NCBI RefSeq assembly: GCF_900142725.1
Contig: NZ_FRBW01000003.1
Span: 496,001-560,000 of the forward strand
Length of the DNA stretch: 64,000 nucleotides
Reading direction: 5' to 3'
Source of the DNA: Roseibium suaedae
GTDB lineage: Bacteria; Pseudomonadota; Alphaproteobacteria; Rhizobiales; Stappiaceae
Under the pieces are notes generated by a model, which saw only the letters and a program-made list of their open reading frames with translations, had not been told where the DNA came from and made no database searches. The translations under genes were made by a program, and so were the position numbers. Positions 8,683 to 16,688 of the stretch are shown here, one piece after another. Positions within the stretch are counted from its first letter, which is position 1, and every line of letters begins with the position of its first letter.

Positions 8683-9702
8683 TCAGCCGACCGGGTATCT
8701 GGCCTCACCGGTCGCAGCAAAGCTTGCGATATTATCCAAGGTTGTCTTCGCGATTGCGGACAGGGCCTCCCGGGTAAAGAACCCCTGGTGCCCGGTGATC
8801 AGCACATTCGGAAAGGTCAGCAGGCGGGCAAAAAGGTCATCCGGAATGATGGTGTTCGAAAGGTCCTCGAAGAAGAGGTCGCTTTCCTCCTCATAGACGT
8901 CCAGTCCGAGCGCCCCGATGCGGCCGCTCTTCAGACCCTCGATCACCGCCGCGGTTTCGATCACCGCCCCGCGGGACGTGTTGATCAGCATGACCCCCGG
9001 CTTCATCCGGGCAACCGCTTCCGCATTGATCAGATGCCGCGTCTGCGGGGTCAGCGGGCATTGCAGGGAAATGATATCCGCCTGTGCGATCAGCTCCTCG
9101 AAGGGCATATAGCTTGCCCCCATCGCCGTGCAGGCCGGATTGACCACCGGGTCGCTGGCGATCACCTTGCAGCCGAAGCCGGTCATGATGCCCGTCAGGA
9201 TCTGTCCGATCAGCCCCGTGCCGACGATGCCCACCGTCCGCCCGTGAAAATCAAAGCCCATGAGACCGTCGAGCGCGAAATTGCCCTCCCGCACCCGGTT
9301 ATAGGCCCGGTGGGTCTTGCGGTTGAGGGTCAGCATCAAGGCCACCGCATGCTCGGCGACCGCATAGGGCGAATAGGCCGGAACCCGGCAGACCGAAATG
9401 CCGAGCCGGGCGGCGGCCTCCAGATCCACGTTGTTGAACCCGGCAGATCGCATGGCCACCAGCTTGATGCCCATGGCGGCCAGGCTCTCAAGGACCGGAG
9501 CCGACAGGTCGTCATTGACGAAAGCGCAGACGGCCCCTGAGCCTTGCGCCAGCTTCACGCTGTCCTCGGTCAAATGCATGTCGTGGAAGACGAAAGTCAG
9601 CCCGGCTCCAGTCTCGGCTTGGGCCTGAGCATTGGCCTCCTCCAGAAAGCGGAGGTCATATGGCTTGGCACTGAAGACATCGACACGGAAGGAAGAGGAC
9701 AT
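8683..9702 (-). CDS. ldhA: D-2-hydroxyacid dehydrogenase, probably NAD-dependent D-lactate dehydrogenase
   Basis: A member of the D-isomer-specific 2-hydroxyacid dehydrogenase family that interconverts pyruvate and D-lactate with NADH. The nucleotide-binding motif is [10 protein letters not shown]. The catalytic triad is visible as Arg in NTSRGAV, Glu in DVYEEESD and His in TGHQGFFT; the last context and the N-terminal FSAKPYD are typical of the LdhA branch, not of glycerate or phosphoglycerate dehydrogenases. The ATG at 9702 gives 339 residues, close to the family length; an in-frame TTG at 9738 would add twelve unconserved residues. It lies downstream of the carboxyspermidine genes but is separated from them by a hairpin, so it is probably expressed on its own. 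Substrate is inferred from family only. Confidence 0.85.
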   Translation of the reverse strand: MSSSFRVDVFSAKPYDLRFLEEANAQAQAETGAGLTFVFHDMHLTEDSVKLAQGSGAVCAFVNDDLSAPVLESLAAMGIKLVAMRSAGFNNVDLEAAARLGISVCRVPAYSPYAVAEHAVALMLTLNRKTHRAYNRVREGNFALDGLMGFDFHGRTVGIVGTGLIGQILTGIMTGFGCKVIASDPVVNPACTAMGASYMPFEELIAQADIISLQCPLTPQTRHLINAEAVARMKPGVMLINTSRGAVIETAAVIEGLKSGRIGALGLDVYEEESDLFFEDLSNTIIPDDLFARLLTFPNVLITGHQGFFTREALSAIAKTTLDNIASFAATGEARYPVG

Positions 9703-9813
9703 GAAAAAGCTTTCACGGCAAGGACTTGGACAATTCAATTCAGATTAGGATGCAAATCTCCGGCAGACAACCTCGCGCACACCACTGGGCGTCAAAACTG
9801 GGCGCCAAAACAG

Positions 9814-9843
9814 AAAACCCCGGAGCATCGCCCCGGGGATTTC
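9814..9843 (-). terminator. Hairpin terminator after the carboxyspermidine genes
   Basis: The arms AAAACCCCGG and CCGGGGATTT flank a short loop. Read on the minus strand it follows the stop of the saccharopine dehydrogenase-like gene by about 24 bases and ends in a T run, so it should end that operon before ldhA. Confidence 0.75.
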
Positions 9844-9866
9844 CAAATTGGTGACGTCCTTCAGGC

Positions 9867-11114
9867 TCAGCCGGTGAACGGACGGATGCCGTTGGCGTCC
9901 TGGATTTCCGTCGGCAGGCCGATGCGGTTCAAGATCGCCAGGAAGGGCTTGGGATCAAGCTCCTCGACGTTCTTCATCGTGCCCACGTCCCAGGTTCCGT
10001 CTGCGATCAGCATGGCAGCTGCAACTGGCGGAACACCGGCGGTGTAGCTGATGCCCTGGGAGCCGACCTCATTATAGGCGTCCTTGTGGTCCGCCACGTT
10101 GAAGATGAAGACTTCCGCATCCTTGCCGTCGGTCTTGCCCTTCACGAGGGTGCCGATGCAGGTCTTGCCTTCATAGTCAGGCGCAAGCGACGACGGGTCC
10201 GGCAGGACTGCCTTGACCAGTTTCAGCGGCACGACTTCCAACCCTTCCGCGGTGGTCACCGGCTTCTCGGAAAGAAGGCCGAGATTGTTCAGCACCGTGA
10301 AGACGTTGATGTAGTGATCGCCGAAGCCCATCCAGAAGCGGACATCCGCCTGCGGATAATTGGCTGACAGCGAATGCACTTCGTCGTGGCCGGTGAGATA
10401 GGCCTTCTGGGTTCCAACGACCGGAAGCTCCCACTCCGTGCCGACTTCGAACATCTTGTTTTCCTGCCAGGCGCCCTGCTGCCAGGAATAGACCGTGCCG
10501 GTAAATTCGCGGAAGTTGATTTCCGGATCGAAGTTGGTCGAGAACCAGCGGCCGTGAGAACCGGCATTGATATCCACGATATCGATGGACGCCGGTTCCT
10601 TGACGTAGTCGTCGATGGCCAGCTTGGCATAGGCGTTGACGACACCCGGATCAAAGCCGACGCCGAGGATCGCGGTCACACCCTTCTCCGCGCAAGCCTC
10701 ACGGCGCTTCCACTCGTAGTTTCCGTACCACGGCGGGGTCTCGCAGATCTTGGCCGGGTCTTCATGGATGGCTGTGTCCATATAGGCAACACCCGCTTCC
10801 AGGCAGGCATCCAGCACATACATGTTGACGAAGGCGGAGCCGACATTGATGACGATCTGAACGCCGGTCTGCTTGATCAGCGAGACGACTTCAGACGTTT
10901 CCATCGCATTGAGGGCATGGGCTTCCAAAACGCCATCGACCTTCAGGCTGCCTTTCTCGCGGATACTTTCGATAATCCGCTCGCACTTCGATTTTGTCCG
11001 CGAAGCAATGTGAATGTCGCCGAGCAGGTCGTTGTTCTGCGCGCATTTATGCGCCACAACCTGTGCGACGCCACCGGCGCCGATGATGAGAATGTTGCGT
11101 TTCATTTCGCCCAT
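9867..11114 (-). CDS. Carboxy(nor)spermidine dehydrogenase, saccharopine dehydrogenase-like
   Basis: This enzyme reductively condenses an aldehyde, probably L-aspartate semialdehyde, with putrescine or diaminopropane to make carboxyspermidine or carboxynorspermidine with NADPH. The N-terminal Rossmann motif is IIGAGGVAQVVA (residues about 7-18), followed by a saccharopine dehydrogenase-type fold with GVGFDPGVVNAYAKLA and a conserved GSHGRWFSTNF block. The start is clear: AAGGAGG lies five bases before the ATG at 11114, while the longer frame at 11174 has no support. The protein is 415 residues. It lies 69 bases downstream of nspC on the same strand, and this pair is the known alternative route to spermidine in many alphaproteobacteria. 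The polyamine made cannot be decided from sequence alone, but spermidine is usual in this group. Confidence 0.9.
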   Translation of the reverse strand: MGEMKRNILIIGAGGVAQVVAHKCAQNNDLLGDIHIASRTKSKCERIIESIREKGSLKVDGVLEAHALNAMETSEVVSLIKQTGVQIVINVGSAFVNMYVLDACLEAGVAYMDTAIHEDPAKICETPPWYGNYEWKRREACAEKGVTAILGVGFDPGVVNAYAKLAIDDYVKEPASIDIVDINAGSHGRWFSTNFDPEINFREFTGTVYSWQQGAWQENKMFEVGTEWELPVVGTQKAYLTGHDEVHSLSANYPQADVRFWMGFGDHYINVFTVLNNLGLLSEKPVTTAEGLEVVPLKLVKAVLPDPSSLAPDYEGKTCIGTLVKGKTDGKDAEVFIFNVADHKDAYNEVGSQGISYTAGVPPVAAAMLIADGTWDVGTMKNVEELDPKPFLAILNRIGLPTEIQDANGIRPFTG

Positions 11115-11183
11115 AGTCCTCCTTAGGTCCAAAGGGTCTTCCAATTCGCCCGGCCGGGACTTGGCGGGCTGCATCCGGACGGC

Positions 11184-12281
11184 TCAGGAGAGAGCCGCCA
11201 CGAAATCCTGATAGGAGAAGCTGCGGGCAACGTTCACCGTTCCGTCCAGCTCCTTCACTGCAATGGCCGGCATCTTCACGCCGTTGAACCAGTTCTTCTT
11301 CACCATCGTGTAGCCAGCGGCATCCTGCATGGACAGGCGGTCACCGGCCTTCAGTGGCTGCTCGAAGCGGAACTCGCCGAAAATGTCACCTGCCAGGCAC
11401 GACTTGCCGCAGATCATCCACTCTTCCGGTCCGCTGTTTGGCGACATCTTGGCAGTCTCCCGATAGATCAGGAGATCCAGCATGTGCGCTTCGATCGAGC
11501 TGTCGACGATGGCCAGGTTCTTGCCGTTGTGGAGCGTGTCCAGCACGGTCACTTCCAGCGTGGTCGACTTGGTGATCGCCGCCTCGCCAGGCTCCAGGTA
11601 GACCTGAACCTCGTTCTCCCCCGCAAAGCGCTTCAGGCGCTCTGCCAGTTTTTCCAGCGGATAGCCTTCGCCGGTAAAATGAATACCGCCACCCAGGCTG
11701 ATCCACTTCATGCCGCGGATCAGATGACCGAAACGCTGCTCGATATGACCGAGCATTCCGTCGAACCGGTCGAAGTCCGCATTCTCGCAATTGTTGTGGA
11801 ACATAAAGCCTGAGACGAGATCCGCAACCCCGGCAATCTTCTCCGGATCATGTTCACCGAGGCGGGAGAAAGGCCGCGCCGGATCCGCGAGGTCGAAACT
11901 GGAGGTCGAAACACCCGGATTGACGCGCAATCCCCGCACGTGACCCGCAGATTGAGCCTCGAACCGGGTCAACTGACCAATCGTGTTGAAAAGGATCTTG
12001 TCGGAGGACGCCAGAACCTCATCGATCTCGTCATCCGCATAGGCGACGGAATAGGCATGGGTTTCGCCCGGGAACTTCTCCCGGCCGAGCTTTACTTCGA
12101 ACAGGGAAGACGAGGTCGTCCCGTCCATGTACTGGCTCATGAAGTCAAACACGGACCAGGAGGCAAAGCACTTCAATGCCAGAAGGGATTTGGCGCCGGA
12201 ATTTTCGCGCAGCCACGCGATCTTTTCCATGTTCGGCAGCAGCCGCGCCTTGTCGATGAGATAATAGGGAGTGGGGATCAT
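11184..12281 (-). CDS. nspC: Carboxynorspermidine/carboxyspermidine decarboxylase
   Basis: A PLP enzyme of the alanine racemase fold that removes the carboxyl group from carboxyspermidine to give spermidine in the cytoplasm. The N-terminus TPYYLIDKARLL is typical of NspC; the PLP lysine is Lys37 in LLALKCFA. The glycine-rich phosphate-binding segment SLGGGIHFTG and the cysteine motif EWMICGKSCLAGD near residue 285 match the family active site. Length is 365 residues, as expected. The ATG at 12281 has GGAAGGG six bases upstream. It is the first gene of a two-gene operon with the dehydrogenase that supplies its substrate. Its order, decarboxylase first, is unremarkable. Confidence 0.94.
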   Translation of the reverse strand: MIPTPYYLIDKARLLPNMEKIAWLRENSGAKSLLALKCFASWSVFDFMSQYMDGTTSSSLFEVKLGREKFPGETHAYSVAYADDEIDEVLASSDKILFNTIGQLTRFEAQSAGHVRGLRVNPGVSTSSFDLADPARPFSRLGEHDPEKIAGVADLVSGFMFHNNCENADFDRFDGMLGHIEQRFGHLIRGMKWISLGGGIHFTGEGYPLEKLAERLKRFAGENEVQVYLEPGEAAITKSTTLEVTVLDTLHNGKNLAIVDSSIEAHMLDLLIYRETAKMSPNSGPEEWMICGKSCLAGDIFGEFRFEQPLKAGDRLSMQDAAGYTMVKKNWFNGVKMPAIAVKELDGTVNVARSFSYQDFVAALS

Positions 12282-12495
12282 CTCCAGCCCTTCCGAACAC
12301 CAAGTGAGAGGGAACCAGCCAAGGGGGGCCGATTACCCGTTTTGGCCCCTGACCACAATGGGAAACATAGGTATCAGCGCGATTTATCAAGATTGAGCAT
12401 GACAGGATTGCGAAGGCGGCAGAGGAAAATGACCTGTTGGCGGGAGGCAAGGGCAGCAAGGGCGCCTGAGTTTGATGAAAAACTGGCTTTCTTCT

Positions 12496-12575
12496 CGTTC
12501 GTCATGGTCGGGCTTGTCCCGACCATCTGCAAGCCATTGACTTCAATAGGTCCTCGGCACAAGGCCGAGGATGAC
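12496..12575. repeat. Dispersed double-hairpin repeat, family B copy 1
   Basis: An 80-base element made of two short palindromes, ATGGTCGGGCTTGTCCCGAC plus closing bases and a CCTCGGC/GCCGAGG hairpin, joined by CTGCAAGCCATTGACTT and bounded by CGTTCGTCAT and GATGAC. It is nearly identical to 46551-46630. It sits in the 430-base space between nspC and a small conserved gene; the rest of that space shows no gene and should hold the nspC promoter. Confidence 0.85.
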
Positions 12576-12710
12576 GAATGGAGATGCTGCAGCTTTGCCG
12601 GCGGTCTGGGGCGACAAGGCTGCCGGTTTCGCCTCCCCCTTTCGCCGAACGCGCCTCTTGCCCTGATGCGCCGGACGGCGCAGTCTTCGCGGGCCTGCCG
12701 GAGTTGACCC

Positions 12711-13040
12711 ATGCGCCGCCTGATCCAGATCCAGTCCATCACCCGCCGGAACAGGCATGAGGTGAACCGATTGATTTTCGACACGGTTGCGGCTCTTGGC
12801 GGTTGGGTGGACGATGTGCAGATGTATTCCAACATCATGAGCACCATCCGGCTGACGCTGTCGCTTGGGCGCTACTCGTTGTTGGCCGAGACACTGGCCG
12901 GCAGCGGCATCCCGATAGAGCTCCCCGACAGCCTGAAGGCCAACCCCAGCGAAACCCGCGAACAATCCGCCAGCCTTCAAATCACCTTCGTGCACAATGA
13001 ACCGGACCTGAGGCGCGAGATCCCTGCGGTTCCGGGGTAG
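12711..13040 (+). CDS. Small conserved protein of unknown function
   Basis: A 109-residue soluble protein. I recognise the general pattern (a GGW-V-x-QxYSN stretch near residue 30 and the ending LQITFVHNEPDLRREIPA) from uncharacterised proteins of rhizobia and relatives, but I know no function. The predicted strand-helix-strand order and size would suit a small ACT-like or ferredoxin-like domain; that is a guess. The ATG at 12711 has GGAG seven bases upstream. It is preceded by a family B repeat and followed by the A/T-rich acquired gene, and codon use is normal for the chromosome. It appears to be transcribed alone. Confidence 0.75.
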   Translation: MRRLIQIQSITRRNRHEVNRLIFDTVAALGGWVDDVQMYSNIMSTIRLTLSLGRYSLLAETLAGSGIPIELPDSLKANPSETREQSASLQITFVHNEPDLRREIPAVPG

Positions 13041-13224
13041 CTCGCCTCGCGAGGTCACGGCATGGACCCCATGGTCGCACCTAAAAAACTGCTCGTCGCA
13101 CAGAACAACAAACGACCAGACACACCCTAGGATTGAAAATCTTTACCAGTCCCCGAAAGACAAATAATCTAAATGTTCCGTTTTCAGGTGTTAGTGGGAG
13201 AAAAGGATGGGGTGGAGGGGAACA

Positions 13225-14157
13225 ATGCGTTCAATTGCTGCGGCAGCTCGCGCAGCAGAACGCGATGCGCAACGCAGACACAAACAAGAACAAAAAGAAC
13301 AAATGATTGCAGACTCTGGAACAGCCGTAGAACAGTGGGAACAGTATATCGACGACCTCGTATCTATACACACTGACATGGTAGATATGATAGACTGGAG
13401 CGCTATGCGAAACCTGCCAGCGCCCATTCAACCAGTAAAAAGAAACGACAATCAAGTTCGTGCAGAAGAGAAACTAAGTGGCTTCAAACCCAGTATTTTT
13501 CATATCTTCCGTGGAGGCTCTCGAAAAATCCACTCAGAGCTTCAAGACGCGGTCACTGAAGCTTCCCAAAAAGACGATCAGATTTTCCAAACTCTTATCA
13601 ATAAATACCATGCAGATTACGCCGAATGGGTAGACGACACAGAATTAGCCAAGAAACTCCTTAACGGAGAGGTCACAGCGATACGTCAGGTTATCGAAGA
13701 AATGCAATCTCTAACCTCTAAAGCCCTCATCGGCAGCGGGATTGACTTTTCTATCGGAGAAAATGTTGTCCATGCCCAACCTCAAGTGCACTCTGACGAG
13801 ATCATTCCATCATTCCGAAGGAAGCAGCTTTCGAGTGGCAGACTCTCCGAAACCAAAATGCCAGTCGGTCAGTTTAATGAGCTCTATCAGGACTATGTTG
13901 CCAGCGTCGCACTAAAAACGGCAGGTGACCTTTTTCACATTCTGCCATTGCAAGAAATATACGTTACATGCATGGCAAACACTCTCAATTCAGAAACAGG
14001 CCACAAAGACTGGTCACCAATCATATCGGTTCACTTTGTCAGAGAAACATTTCTAAAGCTGAACCTATCCAAGATTGACCCATCAGATTCCTTGAGAAAT
14101 TTTGGCACAATATGCAATTCTCAAAGACAAAAGGCTTTTCTCCTGTTTTATCTTTAA
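13225..14157 (+). CDS. Acquired conserved protein with out-of-frame C-terminus
   Basis: I recognise this as a scattered family of uncharacterised cytoplasmic proteins of about 310 residues; no function is known. It opens with a charged helix (MRSIAAAARAAERDAQRRHK) that is probably coiled coil, has a second Lys/Glu-rich helical region, and a C-terminal domain containing VHSDEIIPS, MPVGQFNELYQDYVASVAL and IDPSDSLRNF. After NF the family, as I recall it, continues with one residue and then a pattern like HNMKFxKTKGFxPV. Here that sequence exists but in the -1 frame (see 14097-14168); the annotated frame instead adds 17 unrelated residues. The start at 13225 has GGAGGGG just upstream and fits the family; ATG 13207 is less likely. 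Base composition is much richer in A/T than the neighbours and codon use differs, indicating horizontal transfer. Confidence 0.75.
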   Translation: MRSIAAAARAAERDAQRRHKQEQKEQMIADSGTAVEQWEQYIDDLVSIHTDMVDMIDWSAMRNLPAPIQPVKRNDNQVRAEEKLSGFKPSIFHIFRGGSRKIHSELQDAVTEASQKDDQIFQTLINKYHADYAEWVDDTELAKKLLNGEVTAIRQVIEEMQSLTSKALIGSGIDFSIGENVVHAQPQVHSDEIIPSFRRKQLSSGRLSETKMPVGQFNELYQDYVASVALKTAGDLFHILPLQEIYVTCMANTLNSETGHKDWSPIISVHFVRETFLKLNLSKIDPSDSLRNFGTICNSQRQKAFLLFYL

Positions 14158-14168
14158 GTCCGGTCTAG
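14097..14168 (+). other. AAATTTT heptamer and the -1 frame tail of the acquired gene
   Basis: The bases 14097-14103 read A AAT TTT in the zero frame, the form X XXY YYZ of a -1 slippery site. A shift there would continue TGG CAC AAT ATG and give WHNMQFSKTKGFSPV and five more residues to a TAG at 14166-14168, restoring the family C-terminus with a single residue between Phe and His, as in relatives. A one-base deletion after 14103 or a sequencing error would explain the same data. Confidence 0.6.
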
Positions 14169-14206
14169 TTTGCCCTACGGACGAACAAACCACCCAAGAG
14201 CTTTCC

Positions 14207-14920
14207 ATGCCCATCACCACCCTTGGCTTTGATGCCGATGACACGCTCTGGCACAACGAGAGCGTGTTTCATCTGACCGAAGAACGCTTCGCAGCTCTTC
14301 TGGCTGACCATGCGGACAAGGCCCGGCTTCAGGAGCAGCTGCTGGCAGCGGAGCGGCGGAACCTCAAGCACTATGGCTATGGCATCAAGGGCTTCGTGCT
14401 CTCCATGATCGAGACGGCGCTAGAGGTCACCGAAGGCAAAGCGCCCGGTGCGGTGATCTCTCAGATCCTGGACGCAGGCCGCGATATGATGACCCACCCG
14501 GTCGAGCCCCTGCCCCATGTCACGGAGACCTTGTCCGTCCTGAAGGACGACTACCGCCTCGTGCTGATCACCAAGGGCGACCTGTTCGATCAGGAGCGGA
14601 AGATTGCCGAATCCGGTCTTGCCGACTGGTTCGATGCCATCGAGATCGTCTCGGAAAAATCAGCTGCGACCTACAGGACCCTGTTTGCCCGCCATGGCTC
14701 CGGACCGTCTGAAGCCCTCATGACCGGCAACTCCGTCAAGTCGGACATCCTGCCCGCGCTGGAAGCCGGAAGCATCGGGGTGCATGTGCCTTATGCGATC
14801 ACCTGGGGACTGGAGCGGGCCGAAGCGCCAGCCAATCATGACCGCTTCCACCGGCTAGACCACATCGGCAAGCTGCCGGAGCTTTTGACGCGGCTAGGAC
14901 AGGACGGCATGTGGTCCTGA
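14207..14920 (+). CDS. HAD-superfamily hydrolase
   Basis: A cytoplasmic phosphatase-like enzyme of the haloacid dehalogenase superfamily. Motif I is FDADDTLW with nucleophile Asp9 and acid/base Asp11; motif II is the Thr in LITKGD near residue 125; motif III/IV is GNSVKSDILPALEAG near residue 185. An alpha-helical cap of about 100 residues lies between motifs I and II. The protein is 237 residues. The ATG at 14207 is preceded by AAGAG with a six-base spacer and fits the family start; the 5' region overlaps the -1 frame tail of the acquired gene by none. Substrate is unknown: relatives act on small phosphate esters such as nucleotides or sugar phosphates. It converges with the rhodanese gene. 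Confidence 0.88.
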   Translation: MPITTLGFDADDTLWHNESVFHLTEERFAALLADHADKARLQEQLLAAERRNLKHYGYGIKGFVLSMIETALEVTEGKAPGAVISQILDAGRDMMTHPVEPLPHVTETLSVLKDDYRLVLITKGDLFDQERKIAESGLADWFDAIEIVSEKSAATYRTLFARHGSGPSEALMTGNSVKSDILPALEAGSIGVHVPYAITWGLERAEAPANHDRFHRLDHIGKLPELLTRLGQDGMWS

Positions 14921-14958
14921 CCAAAGTCGTCCGGCTATAGGCAGCGGGACTGTTTCGC

Positions 14959-15357
14959 CTAGTCGTCCTCCGGCTTCTCAACCGGTCCGCCCTTGGCAGC
15001 CCAGTCATTGAACCCGTCCTTGAGGTGGGCACAGGCAAAGCCCATGTCGTTGAGGGTGGCAACCGTCAGCGCCGAGCGCCAGCCGGAAGCGCAATGGAAG
15101 ACGAAGGTCTTCTGCTCGGCAAAGACCGGCTTGAAATAGGGGCTGTCCGGGTCGACCCAGAATTCGGCCATGCCGCGCGGGCAATGGAAACTGCCGGGAA
15201 TGAAACCGGAGCGTTGCCGCTCGCGAATGTCGCGGAGATCCACGATGACCACATCCGGGTCGGCCAGCATGTCGATCGCCGCCAGCGTCTCGATCTCCCG
15301 GATGCGCGCCCTGGCGCGCTTGACCAGTTCGCCGGACGAAATCTTCAGACCTGTCAT
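14959..15357 (-). CDS. Rhodanese-like domain protein
   Basis: A single-domain rhodanese of 132 residues. The active-site loop is CASGWR with Cys89 and Arg94, the CX4R form that can carry a persulfide, so it could transfer sulfane sulfur to cyanide, thiols or a protein partner. The N-terminal half has the usual VVIVDLRDIRERQRSGFIPG element. There is no signal peptide, so it is cytoplasmic. GGAGGAG eight bases before the ATG at 15357 fixes the start. holC lies 87 bases upstream on the same strand and the two may share a transcript. No partner gene that would name the sulfur acceptor is nearby. Confidence 0.92.
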   Translation of the reverse strand: MTGLKISSGELVKRARARIREIETLAAIDMLADPDVVIVDLRDIRERQRSGFIPGSFHCPRGMAEFWVDPDSPYFKPVFAEQKTFVFHCASGWRSALTVATLNDMGFACAHLKDGFNDWAAKGGPVEKPEDD

Positions 15358-15443
15358 CGCGTTTCTCCTCCTCTTGAACTCCAGCGCCTGTCTCCCTCAG
15401 AACGCCGGATGATTTGTCTCGCCTTGGTGGTGATCGCTCGGCG

Positions 15444-15896
15444 TCAGGCCTTGCGCTCCCAGCCGCCGCTGTCCGTCTGCTGCCAGTAGGTCAGGGCAAA
15501 GCCTTCCGCCTTGACGGCCTTCCACAGCGCACGGGCATCGGCCAGCGCTTCCGGATCATTGCCGTCGAACATGTAGACCGCCCGCTGATAAGCCTGAAGA
15601 GGCGGCGGCACCGCCCTGTCGACCAGAAAGCGGACGGTTGCCTCGTTCGGATTGTCCTGTCCGTCCGTCAGATAGACCGGCTGCATCTCTGCATAGCCAT
15701 CTTCTTTCGTGCCATGCGGCAGGAAGCTGTCCCCATCGAAGGTCCACAGATGCTCGTTCAAGGCCGCGCAGCGCTCGGGCGTCCCTGTCTGCACCACGAC
15801 CTTCCAGTCCCGCTCCAGACATTTCAACAGAAGTTTTGGCAGCGCGGCTTCCAGCGGCTGATGCAGCAAATGATAGAAAAGAACTTCGACACTCAT
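15444..15896 (-). CDS. holC: DNA polymerase III chi subunit
   Basis: The chi subunit links the clamp loader to single-stranded DNA binding protein in the replication holoenzyme. The 150-residue length, the N-terminal strand-helix pattern VEVLFYHLLHQPLEAALPKLL, the central CxALNEHLWTF and SFLPHGT segments, and the C-terminal YWQQTDSGGWERKA all fit alphaproteobacterial HolC. The start ATG at 15896 is the natural one. In many relatives holC neighbours pepA, and here pepA lies close by on the same strand, separated by a small peptide gene and a repeat; this supports the call. It is probably expressed at a low constitutive level; no specific regulatory site is visible. Confidence 0.93.
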   Translation of the reverse strand: MSVEVLFYHLLHQPLEAALPKLLLKCLERDWKVVVQTGTPERCAALNEHLWTFDGDSFLPHGTKEDGYAEMQPVYLTDGQDNPNEATVRFLVDRAVPPPLQAYQRAVYMFDGNDPEALADARALWKAVKAEGFALTYWQQTDSGGWERKA

Positions 15897-16098
15897 CCCG
15901 GATCCATGCAGCCAGACATCGCAGAAAAGGCCGCCACCGGCTTGCCCCCATTAACCCCTGCCCCATGTGATGCCGCGTTGCAACACCTTGAAGCTGTTTG
16001 ATTCAAGGCTAGTTTCCGTCATGGACAGGACAAACGAGTCGTATCATTAACCCTTCGCAAATGTCGATTGGCTAGGTGTTTCTGGTCGGGGACATTCC

Positions 16099-16112
16099 GT
16101 GACAAAGGTCAC
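16099..16112. promoter_or_regulatory. Perfect dyad GTGAC-N4-GTCAC upstream of a small peptide gene
   Basis: GTGACAAAGGTCAC is a perfect five-base inverted repeat with a four-base centre, 55 bases before the ATG of the 39-residue gene. It could be an operator. Nothing else in the 271 bases between holC and the peptide gene stands out, and I could not place a convincing sigma-70 promoter. Confidence 0.3.
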
Positions 16113-16167
16113 GGTTTCCGCATCGGGCGAAGGATTACGGTGGTGTCCGGTGCTCTTGGGGGTTTTT

Positions 16168-16287
16168 ATGATCGCACGCGTATTGGTGTTTTTTGCTCTC
16201 GTCTTCGCCATGGCTGGCGCAACTGCCGGAATGGGTCTCATCGTGACCGAAGAGGCAACTGCCTGCCACGCCTACAAGGCTTGCTGA
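16168..16287 (+). CDS. Short hydrophobic peptide gene (39 residues)
   Basis: A small open frame that looks real because it is followed 32 bases later by a strong terminator on the same strand and is preceded by a G-rich ribosome binding site. The peptide begins MIARVLVFFALVFAMAG, one hydrophobic helix or signal peptide, and ends with a short polar tail containing Cys at positions 33 and 39 (EEATACHAYKAC). It may be a membrane or secreted peptide with a disulfide. A GTG at 16099 would extend it by 23 residues and bury the hydrophobic part, which I think less likely. I know no homologue. Confidence 0.5.
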   Translation: MIARVLVFFALVFAMAGATAGMGLIVTEEATACHAYKAC

Positions 16288-16318
16288 GCCTGGCAGCTGG
16301 ACAGAATTCGAGCGCATT

Positions 16319-16349
16319 AAAAAAACCCGCCGTTTCCGGCGGGTTTTTT
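16319..16349 (+). terminator. Rho-independent terminator after the short peptide gene
   Basis: AAAAAACCCGCC and GGCGGGTTTTTT pair around a GTTTCC-like loop. The stem is GC rich with a T run on either strand reading, so it would work in both directions; it also shields holC from transcription running through from pepA. Confidence 0.92.
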
Positions 16350-16393
16350 GTTGGGGTCCGTGTTTCAGATTGAAGCCTCATCCCATTCCGGGC

Positions 16394-16588
16394 GTCACCC
16401 CGGCCAAGCGAAGCGCGAGCCGGGGCCTACTTGCAAACGCTTCCCGGCAAAAGCTGGCTTCGCCTCCGAAAGACTTCCGGCGGAAAGGTTTCCCAATCTA
16501 GTCCTGCGCGGAAGGAAGGACGCTAAAAATACAATCGCTCTGCGAATGAGTAGGCCCCGGATCTTCGCTTCGCTGCGTCCGGGGTGAC
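16394..16588. repeat. Dispersed inverted-arm repeat, family A copy 1
   Basis: A 195-base element bounded by GTCACCCCGG on the left and CCGGGGTGAC on the right, with arms of roughly 40-60 bases that pair imperfectly; the inner arm ends are GGGGCCTACT and AGTAGGCCCC. The centre is unrelated between copies. No gene lies inside. Together with the terminator at 16319 it fills the space between the peptide gene and the end of pepA; a second GC hairpin with a T run lies at 16666-16687. Confidence 0.88.
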
Positions 16589-16688
16589 ATCCGGACTTCA
16601 GTGTCACGAGGACAGCGCACCTCCCGCAACGGTCCCGGCTCGAAGGCCGGGACTGCGCGAGAACAGGCCGGAAGATCCGGCCCCTTTT

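Noticed and set aside
12374..12847. Minus-strand frames covering the family B repeat and the 109-residue gene
   Set aside because: Translations show repeat-derived sequence and no known domain; the plus-strand gene has the better start and conserved pattern.
13060..13224. Candidate promoter before the acquired gene (TTTACC, 17 bases, TAATCT)
   Set aside because: Both boxes match consensus poorly, and A/T-rich sequence makes such matches likely by chance.
16666..16687. GGCCGG hairpin followed by a T run near the pepA stop as a terminator of pepA
   Set aside because: The T run is on the wrong side for pepA, which reads the other way; no plus-strand gene needs it since the peptide gene has its own terminator.
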